DNA of 64,000 nt. Origin: Candidatus Fermentithermobacillaceae bacterium (GTDB lineage Bacteria > Bacillota > Sulfobacillia > Fermentithermobacillales > DUSS01). The notes beneath the pieces were generated by a model. That model was not told where the DNA came from. It saw only the letters and a list, made by a program, of their open reading frames with translations, and did not search any database. Of this stretch, positions 52,928 to 61,474 are shown piece by piece (the stretch's first letter is position 1; each line of letters opens with the position of its first letter). Where the stretch lies: NCBI GenBank assembly GCA_020725645.1, contig DYEQ01000034.1:1-64000 (forward strand), in the 5' to 3' direction. The position numbers were made by a program, and so were the translations under genes.

Positions 52928-53979
52928 TTGGTCAATCCCTCCACAAAGCCGGCGTCCACCGAAGCTATGAATCTTGCCAGTATCCTGCCGGCCTTTTCTA
53001 TGTCGCCTATGGACAGCGTTTCGACGGAGGTGTGCATGTAGCGGAGAGGTATCGATATAAGACCTGTAGCTACGCCTTCCCTGGCCATCTGCATAGCCCA
53101 GGCATCGGTCCCGGTCGGCCCCGGCGCCACCTCCTGTTGCACGGAAATCCCCAGGTCCGCGGCAGCTTTTGTGAGTCCCTCGTATACCTTGGGGTGGATG
53201 TTCCCACCCATGCACAAAGCTGGGCCCTTCCCCAGGGACTGTGTCCGCCACTCAGGTACTCCGGGGGTATCTCCTTGACAGACGTCTATTGCGATGGCCA
53301 CCTCGGGGAAAATCCCGTACGACGAAACGGCCGCGCCTCGCAGTCCAGCTTCTTCCTGAGTAGTAGCCACAGCGTACACGTCGGCGGTGTACCGGTACTT
53401 CTTCAGTTCATCCAGTGCTACCAGGATCGCCGCCACTCCCGCCCTATCATCGAAGGACTTCCCAGCGACGAGATCCCCCATGAGCTCCGTAAACTGCCTG
53501 TGGTACGTTACCAGATCTCCGACGGACACGAGTTCCCTCACTTTCTCCCCGGGGAGCCCCACATCGATGAAGAGATCCTCCATCTTGTAGGTTTTGGACA
53601 TCTCATCCCTGGTCACGACGTGGGGAGGCTTGACTCCCACGATTCCGCGGAGCGGCGTCTTTCCGTGCACGACGACTTCGTGTCCCGGAAGAATCCGTGG
53701 ATCTACTCCCCCCATGTCGGTGAACCGGAGGAAGCCCCGGTCCTCTATTTTGGTGACCATCATACCCACTTCATCCATGTGGCCGGCCAGCATGACCTTG
53801 GGGTTCCGGGTCTCGGCCTCACCGCGCTTTAGACCTATCAGGTTTCCGAGAGCGTCGGTTTTCACCTCGTCCACGAGAGGCGCCATGAACTCCTTGACTA
53901 TCGGGGCCACGGTGACGTACTCGAAACCGGAAATCCCCGGTGCCTCGGAAACCTTCTTTAAGAACGCCTTGACATCCAC
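52918..53979 (-). CDS. M42 family metallo-aminopeptidase (first of three)
   Basis: A 353-residue M42 peptidase with GTG start 53979. Ligands: VMLAGHMDEVGMMVTKI, GKSFDDRAGVAAIL, VATTQEEAGLRGAAVSSYGI FPEVAIAIDVCQGDTPG and RYMHTSVETLSI. First gene of a tandem trio. The three copies differ along their length, so they are old duplications or separate paralogues and could form mixed assemblies. Confidence 0.93.
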   Translation of the reverse strand: MDVKAFLKKVSEAPGISGFEYVTVAPIVKEFMAPLVDEVKTDALGNLIGLKRGEAETRNPKVMLAGHMDEVGMMVTKIEDRGFLRFTDMGGVDPRILPGHEVVVHGKTPLRGIVGVKPPHVVTRDEMSKTYKMEDLFIDVGLPGEKVRELVSVGDLVTYHRQFTELMGDLVAGKSFDDRAGVAAILVALDELKKYRYTADVYAVATTQEEAGLRGAAVSSYGIFPEVAIAIDVCQGDTPGVPEWRTQSLGKGPALCMGGNIHPKVYEGLTKAAADLGISVQQEVAPGPTGTDAWAMQMAREGVATGLISIPLRYMHTSVETLSIGDIEKAGRILARFIASVDAGFVEGLTKWI

Positions 53980-54100
53980 CAGCTACCAGCACCTCGCTTT
54001 CTCCTTGTAGGGGATCACTACCGGTTATTCTTCGCCTTCCGGAATTATCCTGCACACACCGGTCCTCCAAAAGTTCCGAACCTGACCCACGGACGGGCAA

Positions 54101-55489
54101 TTACCCCGCCAACATCACCGGAATCCCAGTTACGGCGGAGAAAGCCTTATAAGGTACTCCTGTAAGGTCTCTGCCCCACACATCGAAAGCTCTCGCCGGC
54201 AGGACCACCACGTCCGGACGCCAGTCTCCTGCGGATTCCTCAAATGCCATGAGGAAGTCGGAGAGTACCAAAAGCCCCGCTGCCAGTATGTTCCCTCCGA
54301 AGAAATCGGAGCGGGTCTCCGCGACCCTGACGTCGATATCCAGGCGGGCGGCCAAATCCCTGATAAGGGGTCCTGCCAGGGCCGAGGTGAGGATCAGGAC
54401 CTTTCCGGCACGGGTCTCGAGGACTTTCGCTTCCCATTCCTCTACCTCGGAAAGGCCGAGGTCATCGTAGACCACGAATCCCGGCGACTGGAACCTGCGC
54501 TTTTCCAGGGTAACCTCGAATGTCCCCCCTTCCCTGTATATGGTGAGCACCGGATTTTGGGCGTTCCTCGAAAGCTCCATTGCGTGCCTGCGGGAAAAAA
54601 CGGTTGTTTTGTTAACCCTCAGTATCACGTCCCCAGCTTGGAGCCCGGCCTTCCTGGCCGGAGAACCTTTCAGGCATCCCTCCACCCTCGCCTCGAGACC
54701 GGACAGTTCCGGCGGGTCTGCGAGGACAGGGATACCGGTTCCGGCCGTCATGGCACGGGCGAGATCGCGTATCTCCCCCCATGCAGCTTTCGTGTCAGCT
54801 TTCCACAACGGGTGATACCGGGAAAAACCGGGAAGAAGTAGCCTGACCGACCGGGCGCCCAGTTCGATGAGATAGCGTACGGTTCTCTCGACGTCTTCGA
54901 TGCCGAAGAGGTCGGGGAGAGCTACGACCGACCCTTCGAATTCGACGCCTATGGACGCCATCGTTTCCACTTGGTTTAAGGTGTTACCCGGGTCCGGGTC
55001 CTTCATCCACTTGGACCTCAAGCCGGGGTCGGCCGTGTTGAGGGACAGAAGCGCGGTGACACCGAGCTCCTTAAGGAACCTGGACAGTTCCCCGGTGAGC
55101 AGAGTTCCGTTGGTGGTTAGCCGGATCTCCCGGTGCGGAAAGGTCTCCCTGAGAAGTCTCAGGATTTCGGGGAGACCTTTGTGAGTGAGAGGCTCCCCTT
55201 CGGTTACCCGCGTGACCGATTCCCCGATGGTGATGGGACCCCTTGATTCGTCCAGAAATGCAAGGTGTTGCCGGATATCCTCTATGGTCCTGGGAGCTAT
55301 TGAGAACGCCTCGAGGCCGGGAGGGTTCCCCGCCGCGGAGCAGAAGGCGCATGAGAGGTTGCACCGGGAGGTCAGGGGCAGGATCCCGTTCTTTTCAGCT
55401 TGGTAAAGCAAGGCCTCGATGTGAGGAGGGGGAATTTTCGGCAGATCGATCTCCACCCCTTCTCGACCACCGGAATTCCCGGGCCTCAT
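54101..55489 (-). CDS. Radical SAM protein with PDZ and DUF512-like C-terminal region
   Basis: A 462-residue protein. The N-terminal radical SAM domain has the cluster motif CNLSCAFCSAAG (CxxxCxxC) and RLTTNGTLLTGELSRFLKEL G. A PDZ-like module follows at about residues 255-320 (LKGSPARKAGLQAGDVILRV NK). The C-terminal part (VLILTSALAGPLIRDLAARL DIDVRVAETRSDFFGGNILA AGLLVLSDFL) resembles the DUF512 domain of PDZ/DUF512 proteins. The order rSAM-PDZ-DUF512 differs from the PDZ-first order I know. Its start overlaps the tsaD stop by four bases. Substrate unknown. Confidence 0.75.
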   Translation of the reverse strand: MRPGNSGGREGVEIDLPKIPPPHIEALLYQAEKNGILPLTSRCNLSCAFCSAAGNPPGLEAFSIAPRTIEDIRQHLAFLDESRGPITIGESVTRVTEGEPLTHKGLPEILRLLRETFPHREIRLTTNGTLLTGELSRFLKELGVTALLSLNTADPGLRSKWMKDPDPGNTLNQVETMASIGVEFEGSVVALPDLFGIEDVERTVRYLIELGARSVRLLLPGFSRYHPLWKADTKAAWGEIRDLARAMTAGTGIPVLADPPELSGLEARVEGCLKGSPARKAGLQAGDVILRVNKTTVFSRRHAMELSRNAQNPVLTIYREGGTFEVTLEKRRFQSPGFVVYDDLGLSEVEEWEAKVLETRAGKVLILTSALAGPLIRDLAARLDIDVRVAETRSDFFGGNILAAGLLVLSDFLMAFEESAGDWRPDVVVLPARAFDVWGRDLTGVPYKAFSAVTGIPVMLAG

Positions 55490-56505
55490 GGTCGATTGTC
55501 CTCCCAGCTTTTAAGTTCGAGGTCGGCGACGGCGTTCACATCGTAACTTGCCACCTGATCTCGCTGCAAACGGAAGTAGCCACATGAGGCCACCATGGCG
55601 CCGTTATCGGTACAATATTGCGGCTCGGGTAGCAACACGGGAAGCCCGCATTTGTCGCCGAGTCTCTTGACGCGCTCCCTGACAAGCCTGTTCCTGGAAA
55701 CCCCGCCCGTCACAGCTACACTCCTGGGACGAAATTCCGTGAGAGCTTCCTCGAGTTTCAGTTCAAGTACCTCTACGACGGCCTCTCTAAAGCTGGCGGA
55801 TAGGTTCCTCACTGTTTCTTCGGTCTTTCCCGAAGACTGGATGGCCAAGAGAGCTCTGGTTTTTAGGCCGGAGAAACTCATGTCGAAAGGACCGCCGCTG
55901 ACTTTCGGGATCGGGAAGTGAAAAGCTCGGGAATCTCCCTCCTCGGCGACGGCATCCACGTGGGGGCCCCCAGGATAATCCAGTCCGAGTTCGCGTCCGA
56001 CTTTATCGAAGACCTCACCGGGAGCGTCGTCCTTCGTGATCCCGAGGACCCGGTACTTGCCGTGCCCTTCCATAAGGATGAGGTCTGAATGCCCACCGGA
56101 AACCACGAGACATAAGAGGGGAAACTCGGGGACGCCCCGGTCCAGGAAAGACGAGTAAACGTGGGCTTCCAGATGATTCACGGCGATGATGGGAATGCGG
56201 AGACCAGCCGCGAGACTTTTTCCGAAACTCACGCCCACGAGAAGCGAACCCATGAGCCCGGGACCTTGCGTGACCGCCACCCCCGCGATTTCCCCCAGGG
56301 TTACACCGGCCTTTTGGAGAGCTTCGGTGAGAACCGGTATCATCATAGCAAGATGGTTCCTGGAAGCTATCTCGGGGACCACCCCTCCGTATCTCGAATG
56401 CAAATCCTCCTGGGAGGATACCACGCTGGACAGTACGCTAACCCCATCCCTAACTATTCCGATGGAGGTGTCATCGCAAGATGTATCTATCCCCAGTATG
56501 AGCAA
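55486..56505 (-). CDS. tsaD: tRNA N6-adenosine threonylcarbamoyltransferase TsaD
   Basis: A 339-residue enzyme transferring threonylcarbamoyl to A37 of ANN-reading tRNAs. It begins LILGIDTSCDDTSIGIV, has the metal site VNHLEAHVYSSF (HxxxH), SGGHSDLILM, GEVFDKVGRELGLDYPGGPH and CTDNGAMVA (metal Asp). TTG start 56505 with AGGGGAG upstream. Partners tsaB and tsaE lie 1.7-3 kb upstream, separated by pyrF. Confidence 0.96.
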   Translation of the reverse strand: MLILGIDTSCDDTSIGIVRDGVSVLSSVVSSQEDLHSRYGGVVPEIASRNHLAMMIPVLTEALQKAGVTLGEIAGVAVTQGPGLMGSLLVGVSFGKSLAAGLRIPIIAVNHLEAHVYSSFLDRGVPEFPLLCLVVSGGHSDLILMEGHGKYRVLGITKDDAPGEVFDKVGRELGLDYPGGPHVDAVAEEGDSRAFHFPIPKVSGGPFDMSFSGLKTRALLAIQSSGKTEETVRNLSASFREAVVEVLELKLEEALTEFRPRSVAVTGGVSRNRLVRERVKRLGDKCGLPVLLPEPQYCTDNGAMVASCGYFRLQRDQVASYDVNAVADLELKSWEDNRP

Positions 56506-56740
56506 TCTCGTCTCCCCTTCCGAAAGGCGCAGTCCGGATGGCGCTGATCCAGCCCGGTGCTCCGGCCCAGACGATCTCTCAGTGTCCCCCGTGTCCTTCC
56601 TGCGGGCCGTCCGGCACAGCCGGAGCTCCGCATGAAGGATCTTCGTCCTGCGAGATAGAAGCGTAGTGTTGCCATGGGGTATATTGTTCTTCCCGGGGCA
56701 GGTTATTCCTTCGACAAGTTATTCCTTCGAGGTGGGACTA

Positions 56741-57676
56741 TTGGAGAACTCGCTGGATTTCGGAGGCTTCGCCGAAAGGGTCTCGCAGCGCGTGGCCGAA
56801 CTTGATTCCAGGCTGGTAGTGGGTATCGACCCGGACCCTGATTTCTTAAACCCTCTTGCCCCCGGAATACGTGCGGCCTTTGGTGATGAGCCCGAAGCTA
56901 TCCTGGAGCGGTTTTGCCGGACGGTGCTGGAGGCCGTAAAAGATCAGGCCGTCTGTGTGAAACCGCAGGCAGCCTTCTTCGAATCATGGGGACTGCCGGG
57001 CATGAGCGCGCTGGCGGACTGCATCTCCGAAGCCAGACGCGCGGGAGTACCGGTCATCCTCGACGCGAAACGCGGCGACGTGGGGAACACGGCAAAAGCT
57101 TATGCCAGAGCTTATCTCGACCCCTGTTCCCCCTTTTTCTCTGATGCCCTCACCGTTAACCCCTATTTAGGCGAAGATGCTCTTCGGCCCTTCGTGGAGG
57201 CAGCCTCGAGAAACGGGTGCGGCGTGTTCGTCCTGGTCAGAACCTCTAATCCCGCCAGCGGAACGGTCCAGTCGCTGCCGCTAAAAACCGGAGGAACCGT
57301 GGCGGAAAGCGTCGCTTCGATGGTTCGCCGGCTAAGCGAGGGTCTGACCGGGCCGTCGGGGTATTCGCCGGTAGGCGCCGTAGTGGGACTCACCCATCCC
57401 GAAGACGTCTTGAAACTCAGGATACTCATGCCCCGTTCCCTCTTGCTATTGCCCGGGTTCGGCGCCCAGGGCGGCCGGGCGGAGGATGCGTCTTGCGCCT
57501 TTCACCTCGGGGGGAAGGGAGCTCTCGTTTCAGCGTCCAGGAGCATAACGTCGAGCTTTCTCCGGGCAGGTGATGGAGAACTCCTTTCTCACGAGCAGGT
57601 GGCCGAGGACATAAGGACCAGAGCTATCCATGCCCGCGAAGAGATAAATCGCGCAGCTCTCAGATCATCCACCTGA
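56741..57676 (+). CDS. pyrF: Orotidine-5'-phosphate decarboxylase PyrF (type 2)
   Basis: From TTG 56741 (GAGGTGG upstream) about 311 residues; the track start at 56666 adds 25 unconserved residues. Type 2 (TIGR02127) features: RLVVGIDPDPDFLN, VCVKPQAAFFESWGLPG, VILDAKRGDVGNTAKAYARA Y (catalytic D-x-K-x-x-D), SDALTVNPYLGEDALRPFV and LLPGFGAQGG. It converts OMP to UMP. No other pyr gene is nearby. The 3' end overlaps the opposite-strand rimI by 17 bases. Confidence 0.95.
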   Translation: MENSLDFGGFAERVSQRVAELDSRLVVGIDPDPDFLNPLAPGIRAAFGDEPEAILERFCRTVLEAVKDQAVCVKPQAAFFESWGLPGMSALADCISEARRAGVPVILDAKRGDVGNTAKAYARAYLDPCSPFFSDALTVNPYLGEDALRPFVEAASRNGCGVFVLVRTSNPASGTVQSLPLKTGGTVAESVASMVRRLSEGLTGPSGYSPVGAVVGLTHPEDVLKLRILMPRSLLLLPGFGAQGGRAEDASCAFHLGGKGALVSASRSITSSFLRAGDGELLSHEQVAEDIRTRAIHAREEINRAALRSST

Positions 57677-58166
57677 GCCGGTCCTGCATAGGGGGTTCAG
57701 GGCCGAGATTATACTTCCACATGATGATGGCGTCTTCGTTCGTGTCGCTGTAATACCCCTTTCTCATCCCCTTGGCCTCAAACCCGAGCTTGCGATACAG
57801 GTTCTGGGCAGCGATGTTGGATACCCTCACCTCCAAGGTCATCCGAGTCGCACCCATCTTGCGGGCTTCGTCGAAGCAGTAAGTCATGAGCTTTTCGCCT
57901 ATCCCTTGTCTCCTGTGATCAGGATGAACTGCCACGTTGGTAATATGAGCTTCTTCCAGGATCACCCACATTCCGATGTAGCCTACGATCGATCGCCCTT
58001 TTCTCGCCACAAAGTACCTGGCGTAAGCATTGCCGGTGAGTTCGGACTCAAAGGCCCTTCTGGACCACGGGGTGGGGTACGAAACTGTTTCGATGCTGAG
58101 GACCTCGTCCAGGTCGTCCAGGGTCATCGGTTCGATGGTCACGTCCTCCGCGCGCATCTCGTCCAT
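57660..58166 (-). CDS. rimI: Ribosomal protein alanine N-acetyltransferase RimI
   Basis: A 168-residue GNAT enzyme acetylating the N-terminus of S18, often clustered with tsaB/tsaD. The acetyl-CoA motif is VAVHPDHRRQGIGEKLM, with ITNVAVHPD, LEVRVSNIAAQNLYRKLGFE and a C-terminal YSDTNEDAIIMWKYNL. It lies 22 bases after tsaB in the same direction. Confidence 0.93.
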   Translation of the reverse strand: MDEMRAEDVTIEPMTLDDLDEVLSIETVSYPTPWSRRAFESELTGNAYARYFVARKGRSIVGYIGMWVILEEAHITNVAVHPDHRRQGIGEKLMTYCFDEARKMGATRMTLEVRVSNIAAQNLYRKLGFEAKGMRKGYYSDTNEDAIIMWKYNLGPEPPMQDRLRWMI

Positions 58167-58188
58167 GCTCCCACGCTCCTCTGTTCAA

Positions 58189-59058
58189 TCAGACACGACT
58201 TTCCGTAACACCCCTCCGAGCGGGAGACTTCCGGTAATACCTGGGAAGGGCTTTTTCCGGAGGAACCGCTTTTCCCTGAAGGAACAACGCCCGCCCGATC
58301 CTAGCCAGCACCCCCGGACGGGGGAGAGCCAGATACGGGTCAGCCGGTAACAGAATCAAGTCCCTGGTCCAGCCCGAGCACGAGCTTCCCCTTCGACGCG
58401 CCCACTCTTCAAGAAGCGCCTGTGCGGCGTCTCCCAGACACAACATCTCCGCCGGGGACCCCGTTTCCGCGTGAACCTCTCTGATTCGTTCCGCCGCTTC
58501 ATCCAGGAAGCACCCGAGACTCCTATCCCTTGCTTCCAACAATTCCCTCGCCCCGCCGCGTCCGTCCGTAAGGTAGAGAGCTGTAATGGCTGAGTCTCGG
58601 GAAGAACCGGCTGCGAGAAGAGCGCCCCCTTTCCAGCCCGCCATGGATATCCCGGCGGACAGTACAAAAAAACTCGACACGGGCATTACCGGCTTCGACC
58701 AGGCCACCGCAAGTCCCTGGGCAGTTGCAAAGCCGATTCTGAGACCCGTGAACGACCCGGGACCCTCTGACACCACGAGGCAGAGGATATCTGCGGGTCC
58801 TACATCCCCGAGCTTCATAGCTTCCAGGGCAGCCGGGAGAAGCCAGGTCGAATGAATTCTGGGTTTCTCCGCTGCGAGTTCCACCACCACCGTCTCGCCG
58901 CACATGAGAGCTACACCCGCGCGGACCGTGGACGATTCGATGGCCAGGACCGCCCCGGTGTCATGGGACTCCGAATTCGAGCCTTCCGGCGAACTCGACC
59001 GGCAGGAGATATCTTGGCCTTTCGTGGGACTCGCCCGGGCACGGGACCCGGAGATCAT
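58189..59058 (-). CDS. tsaB: tRNA threonylcarbamoyladenosine biosynthesis protein TsaB
   Basis: From ATG 59058, which overlaps the tsaE stop as ATGA, 289 residues. The core starts TGAVLAIESSTVRAGVALM, then RIHSTWLLPAALEAMKLGDV and SEGPGSFTGLRIGFATAQGL A, the TsaB signature. About 35 Ser/Arg-rich residues precede the fold, which is unusual; a later start may be used. TsaB scaffolds TsaD in t6A synthesis. Length otherwise slightly over the usual 230-240. Confidence 0.88.
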   Translation of the reverse strand: MISGSRARASPTKGQDISCRSSSPEGSNSESHDTGAVLAIESSTVRAGVALMCGETVVVELAAEKPRIHSTWLLPAALEAMKLGDVGPADILCLVVSEGPGSFTGLRIGFATAQGLAVAWSKPVMPVSSFFVLSAGISMAGWKGGALLAAGSSRDSAITALYLTDGRGGARELLEARDRSLGCFLDEAAERIREVHAETGSPAEMLCLGDAAQALLEEWARRRGSSCSGWTRDLILLPADPYLALPRPGVLARIGRALFLQGKAVPPEKALPRYYRKSPARRGVTESRV

Positions 59059-59564
59059 TTGGAGGTCCCCCCCCGCCATCTTTCGATAGCTTTCCGGATT
59101 ATCTGACCTTGGGACGGGATATCCCAGGATATCGTCATCTTACGGGCATTCGGATCTTCACAGTACTCCATATCCACGCGTATCATGCCCGGTGTAGGGT
59201 CGCCAATCCGTTCCCCCCACTCCACTGCGAGGACGTCTTTCGGCCCGGCTTCCAGGGAGTTCCAGAACTCGGCCGCCTCGCTCGGATCTAACCTGTAAAG
59301 ATCAATGTGTCTCAGCGTCGTGCGACCCGTGTAGATCTTTTCCAACACAAAACTGGGACTGGTCACATCCCGAAGAACGCCAAGACCCTTCGCCAGCCCT
59401 TTCACTAGCGTGGTCTTACCCGACCCCAGGGGACCTTCCAGAAAGAGGACCTCGCCGCCTTCGAAAAACCGGCCCAGTTCAAAACCGAGTTTCATGGTGT
59501 CCTCGGGGGAATCCGACACGACCGTGATGGAGCTTTCCCTTTCCCCTCTTACGGCCACCCGCAT
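59055..59564 (-). CDS. tsaE: tRNA t6A biosynthesis ATPase TsaE
   Basis: From ATG 59564 (AGGAGCG upstream) 169 residues. P-loop LFLEGPLGSGKTTLVKGLAK G, VTSPSFVLEKIYTG, HIDLYRLDPSEAAEF and LAVEWGERIGDPTPGM are family marks. TsaE regulates the TsaBD complex by ATP hydrolysis. The extra 17 residues in the track ORF overlap the glycosylase gene and are rejected. Confidence 0.95.
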   Translation of the reverse strand: MRVAVRGERESSITVVSDSPEDTMKLGFELGRFFEGGEVLFLEGPLGSGKTTLVKGLAKGLGVLRDVTSPSFVLEKIYTGRTTLRHIDLYRLDPSEAAEFWNSLEAGPKDVLAVEWGERIGDPTPGMIRVDMEYCEDPNARKMTISWDIPSQGQIIRKAIERWRGGTSK

Positions 59565-59574
59565 CCCACGCTCC

Positions 59575-60297
59575 TCAGGTTTCCCTGAGCAGGGGAATCC
59601 TGCCCTCTTTCTCATCGGAAAGCATTTCGATATAGACTTTCCTCAGCGCCTGAAAGTCTTCGAGCATAGGCTTTTTCTTGTTTTCATCCCGCAAGACAGC
59701 TGCAGGATGGTAGGTTACGAGATACTTACGGGAGTCCTTCGTCCACCACCTGCCCCTGTCCCGGGTGACGCGGATCGAGGGATCGACCAGCGTCTGGGCG
59801 GAAAGAGCGCCCAGACACACCACAACCCTCGGGTTTATTATGCGTATTTGGGCCTTCAGGTGTGGAAAGCAAGCGACCACTTCATCGGGAAGGGGCAGCC
59901 GGTTTTCGGGGGGTCTGCACTTAACGATGTTGGCGATAAAGACGCTGTCCCTCTGGAAACCAGCGGATCTGAGCATCGCATCGAGGAAGCGCCCAGCTTT
60001 ACCCACAAAGGGCCTACCCATCTCATCTTCGGTGGCACCCGGACCTTCCCCCACGAGCATGACGTGGGCCTGGGGATTGCCCTCACCGAAAACCACCCCC
60101 CGGGCCCCCTCCCTCAGCCGGCAGTCACGGCAAAGTGTGACTTTCTCCCTGAGGACTTCGAGGTCGTCCAGACCTTCCCAAGCGTTTTCCCTGCAAGGGT
60201 GAGTTTCAGCGTGAAAAAGCGTAGGTTCGCTTCCGGGGGCGAACCCTTCTTCGGAGAAGAGCGGTACGAGAAAGGGAGATTTTCGTCCCTGCTTCAT
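59575..60297 (-). CDS. Family 4 uracil-DNA glycosylase (Fe-S)
   Basis: A 240-residue thermophile-type UDG. Motif A is LVGEGPGATEDEMGRPFVGK AGRFLDAML, and the C-terminal motif is YLVTYHPAAVLRD. Four Cys fit the [4Fe-4S] cluster: TLCRDCRL, NIVKCRPPENR and VACFPHLKAQI. It excises uracil from deaminated DNA, a need in hot or mutagenic settings. ATG overlaps the preceding stop; a GGAGG precedes it. Confidence 0.93.
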   Translation of the reverse strand: MKQGRKSPFLVPLFSEEGFAPGSEPTLFHAETHPCRENAWEGLDDLEVLREKVTLCRDCRLREGARGVVFGEGNPQAHVMLVGEGPGATEDEMGRPFVGKAGRFLDAMLRSAGFQRDSVFIANIVKCRPPENRLPLPDEVVACFPHLKAQIRIINPRVVVCLGALSAQTLVDPSIRVTRDRGRWWTKDSRKYLVTYHPAAVLRDENKKKPMLEDFQALRKVYIEMLSDEKEGRIPLLRET

Positions 60298-61304
60298 CCC
60301 TGGCCCGCCTCCCCGTGGTCCTCGTCCCCCCGTGCGGTCCCGTCGTAGCTCCTCTGGTCCTGCTTCGTCGATTGCACTCGCGTTCTCTCAAGTTCCTGGG
60401 CTCGTTGTCTGGCCACGTCAGGATACTTGAGTACGAAGGAGACGTTTTCCTGCACACGTTTTTCGTACAGTGTCGGGAGTTGGGAGTCTATCTGCCCGAG
60501 CTCATGCATGAGCTTCTTTCCGAGGGCGGAAGCTTCCTCACACCAGGGAGTGCAAGGGAGAAAATCCCTGACGAAATAGGCGAAAACGTCGGGTTTCTCG
60601 TTTTCCCCCATCTCCTTGAGCTGATTGGACGCCCGCTCTTCCGGGCTGAGTATCCGGGACTTCCTGTCGAAAACGTACCGCTCGACGCAGCACGAAGGGT
60701 ACCCCAGGAGTTTGCCCAGCGCTCGCACAAACTCGGGATGGAACTGCTCGGGAAAGGCCATCTCCACAGGCGGGACTCCTTGAGGAGCTCTTCTCGACGC
60801 CTCGTAACGCAGGTCTTTTCTCAGGTCCTGAAGCGCATCCAGGCTCGAAGAAATGTCGGATGACTTAAACAGAAAGATCTCGCGAATGGTGGGCCTTGAC
60901 TGGAGCTGGCGATTCTTCAGCCCGAGCTTGCCGGCCCAAGACATGAAGCTATCGTAAGACGGGGAACTTTTGACCACTTCCTCGTAAATATCCGATAGCA
61001 GGTTAGCCTTGTACCGTGCTTCGGCCGCAGGCGACCTTTTCAAGAGTTTTCTCGCCTTGCGGGATAAGTAATCGCCTATCGAGTCGCCGGGCACCCACTT
61101 CCCCTGAATCTTTTGACGAAACCTCTCATCGATGGTGGCACCCAGTATAGATGCATCCGGCAGGTCATATGGAAATACCATCATCGAAGCTTGCCGCACT
61201 CCGAGAACGACTGCGAGGTAGTCCTCGATCTTCGTTCCCACCGGGATCAGGGGCTCTCTCATGAAATCCGCGATCGTGTCCCTCTGCAAGGAAGCCACCC
61301 CCAT
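60294..61304 (-). CDS. DUF483-like cysteine-containing protein, unknown
   Basis: A 336-residue protein with no enzyme family I can name. A stretch around residues 210-285, ALGKLLGYPSCCVERYVFDR K...YFVRDFLPCTPWCEEASAL G, resembles the DUF483 conserved region: a CC pair and a C-x-x-x-C pair suggest a metal or Fe-S site. The N-terminal part (EDYLAVVLGVRQASMMVFPY DLPDASILGATI) is not recognised. Its stop overlaps the UDG start, so the two may be coupled. GTG/ATG start at 61304 not resolved. Confidence 0.62.
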   Translation of the reverse strand: MGVASLQRDTIADFMREPLIPVGTKIEDYLAVVLGVRQASMMVFPYDLPDASILGATIDERFRQKIQGKWVPGDSIGDYLSRKARKLLKRSPAAEARYKANLLSDIYEEVVKSSPSYDSFMSWAGKLGLKNRQLQSRPTIREIFLFKSSDISSSLDALQDLRKDLRYEASRRAPQGVPPVEMAFPEQFHPEFVRALGKLLGYPSCCVERYVFDRKSRILSPEERASNQLKEMGENEKPDVFAYFVRDFLPCTPWCEEASALGKKLMHELGQIDSQLPTLYEKRVQENVSFVLKYPDVARQRAQELERTRVQSTKQDQRSYDGTARGDEDHGEAGQG

Positions 61305-61394
61305 TCACTTAAGGTCTTAGCTTTTCGAGGAATTACTATGAAATCCCTCTACGGTCCCCGGTAATCCGGTGCGCGGCAGTAAGCTCGAATCCAA

Positions 61395-61419
61395 ACGGGC
61401 GCCCTGGACAGGCGCCCGT
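61395..61419 (-). terminator. Candidate terminator after the sandwich-protein gene (copy 2)
   Basis: A perfect 9-bp stem ACGGGCGCC/GGCGCCCGT with a 7-base loop, 56 bases after the gene's stop. On the minus strand TTTGG follows, only a weak U-run. A second stem (CGGTCCCG/CGGGACCG, 61439-61467) lies between the two. The pair probably ends the operon. Confidence 0.5.
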
Positions 61420-61474
61420 CACCGTTCCCAATCTCTTTCGGTCCCGTGACCTGGTCATCCGGGACCGAACCCGC

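Noticed and set aside
52928-53251. N-terminal extension of the second M42 ORF
   Set aside because: Translation is a frame-shadow of the first M42 gene; the family start MDLKELASLPGVSG has its own ribosome site at 52927.
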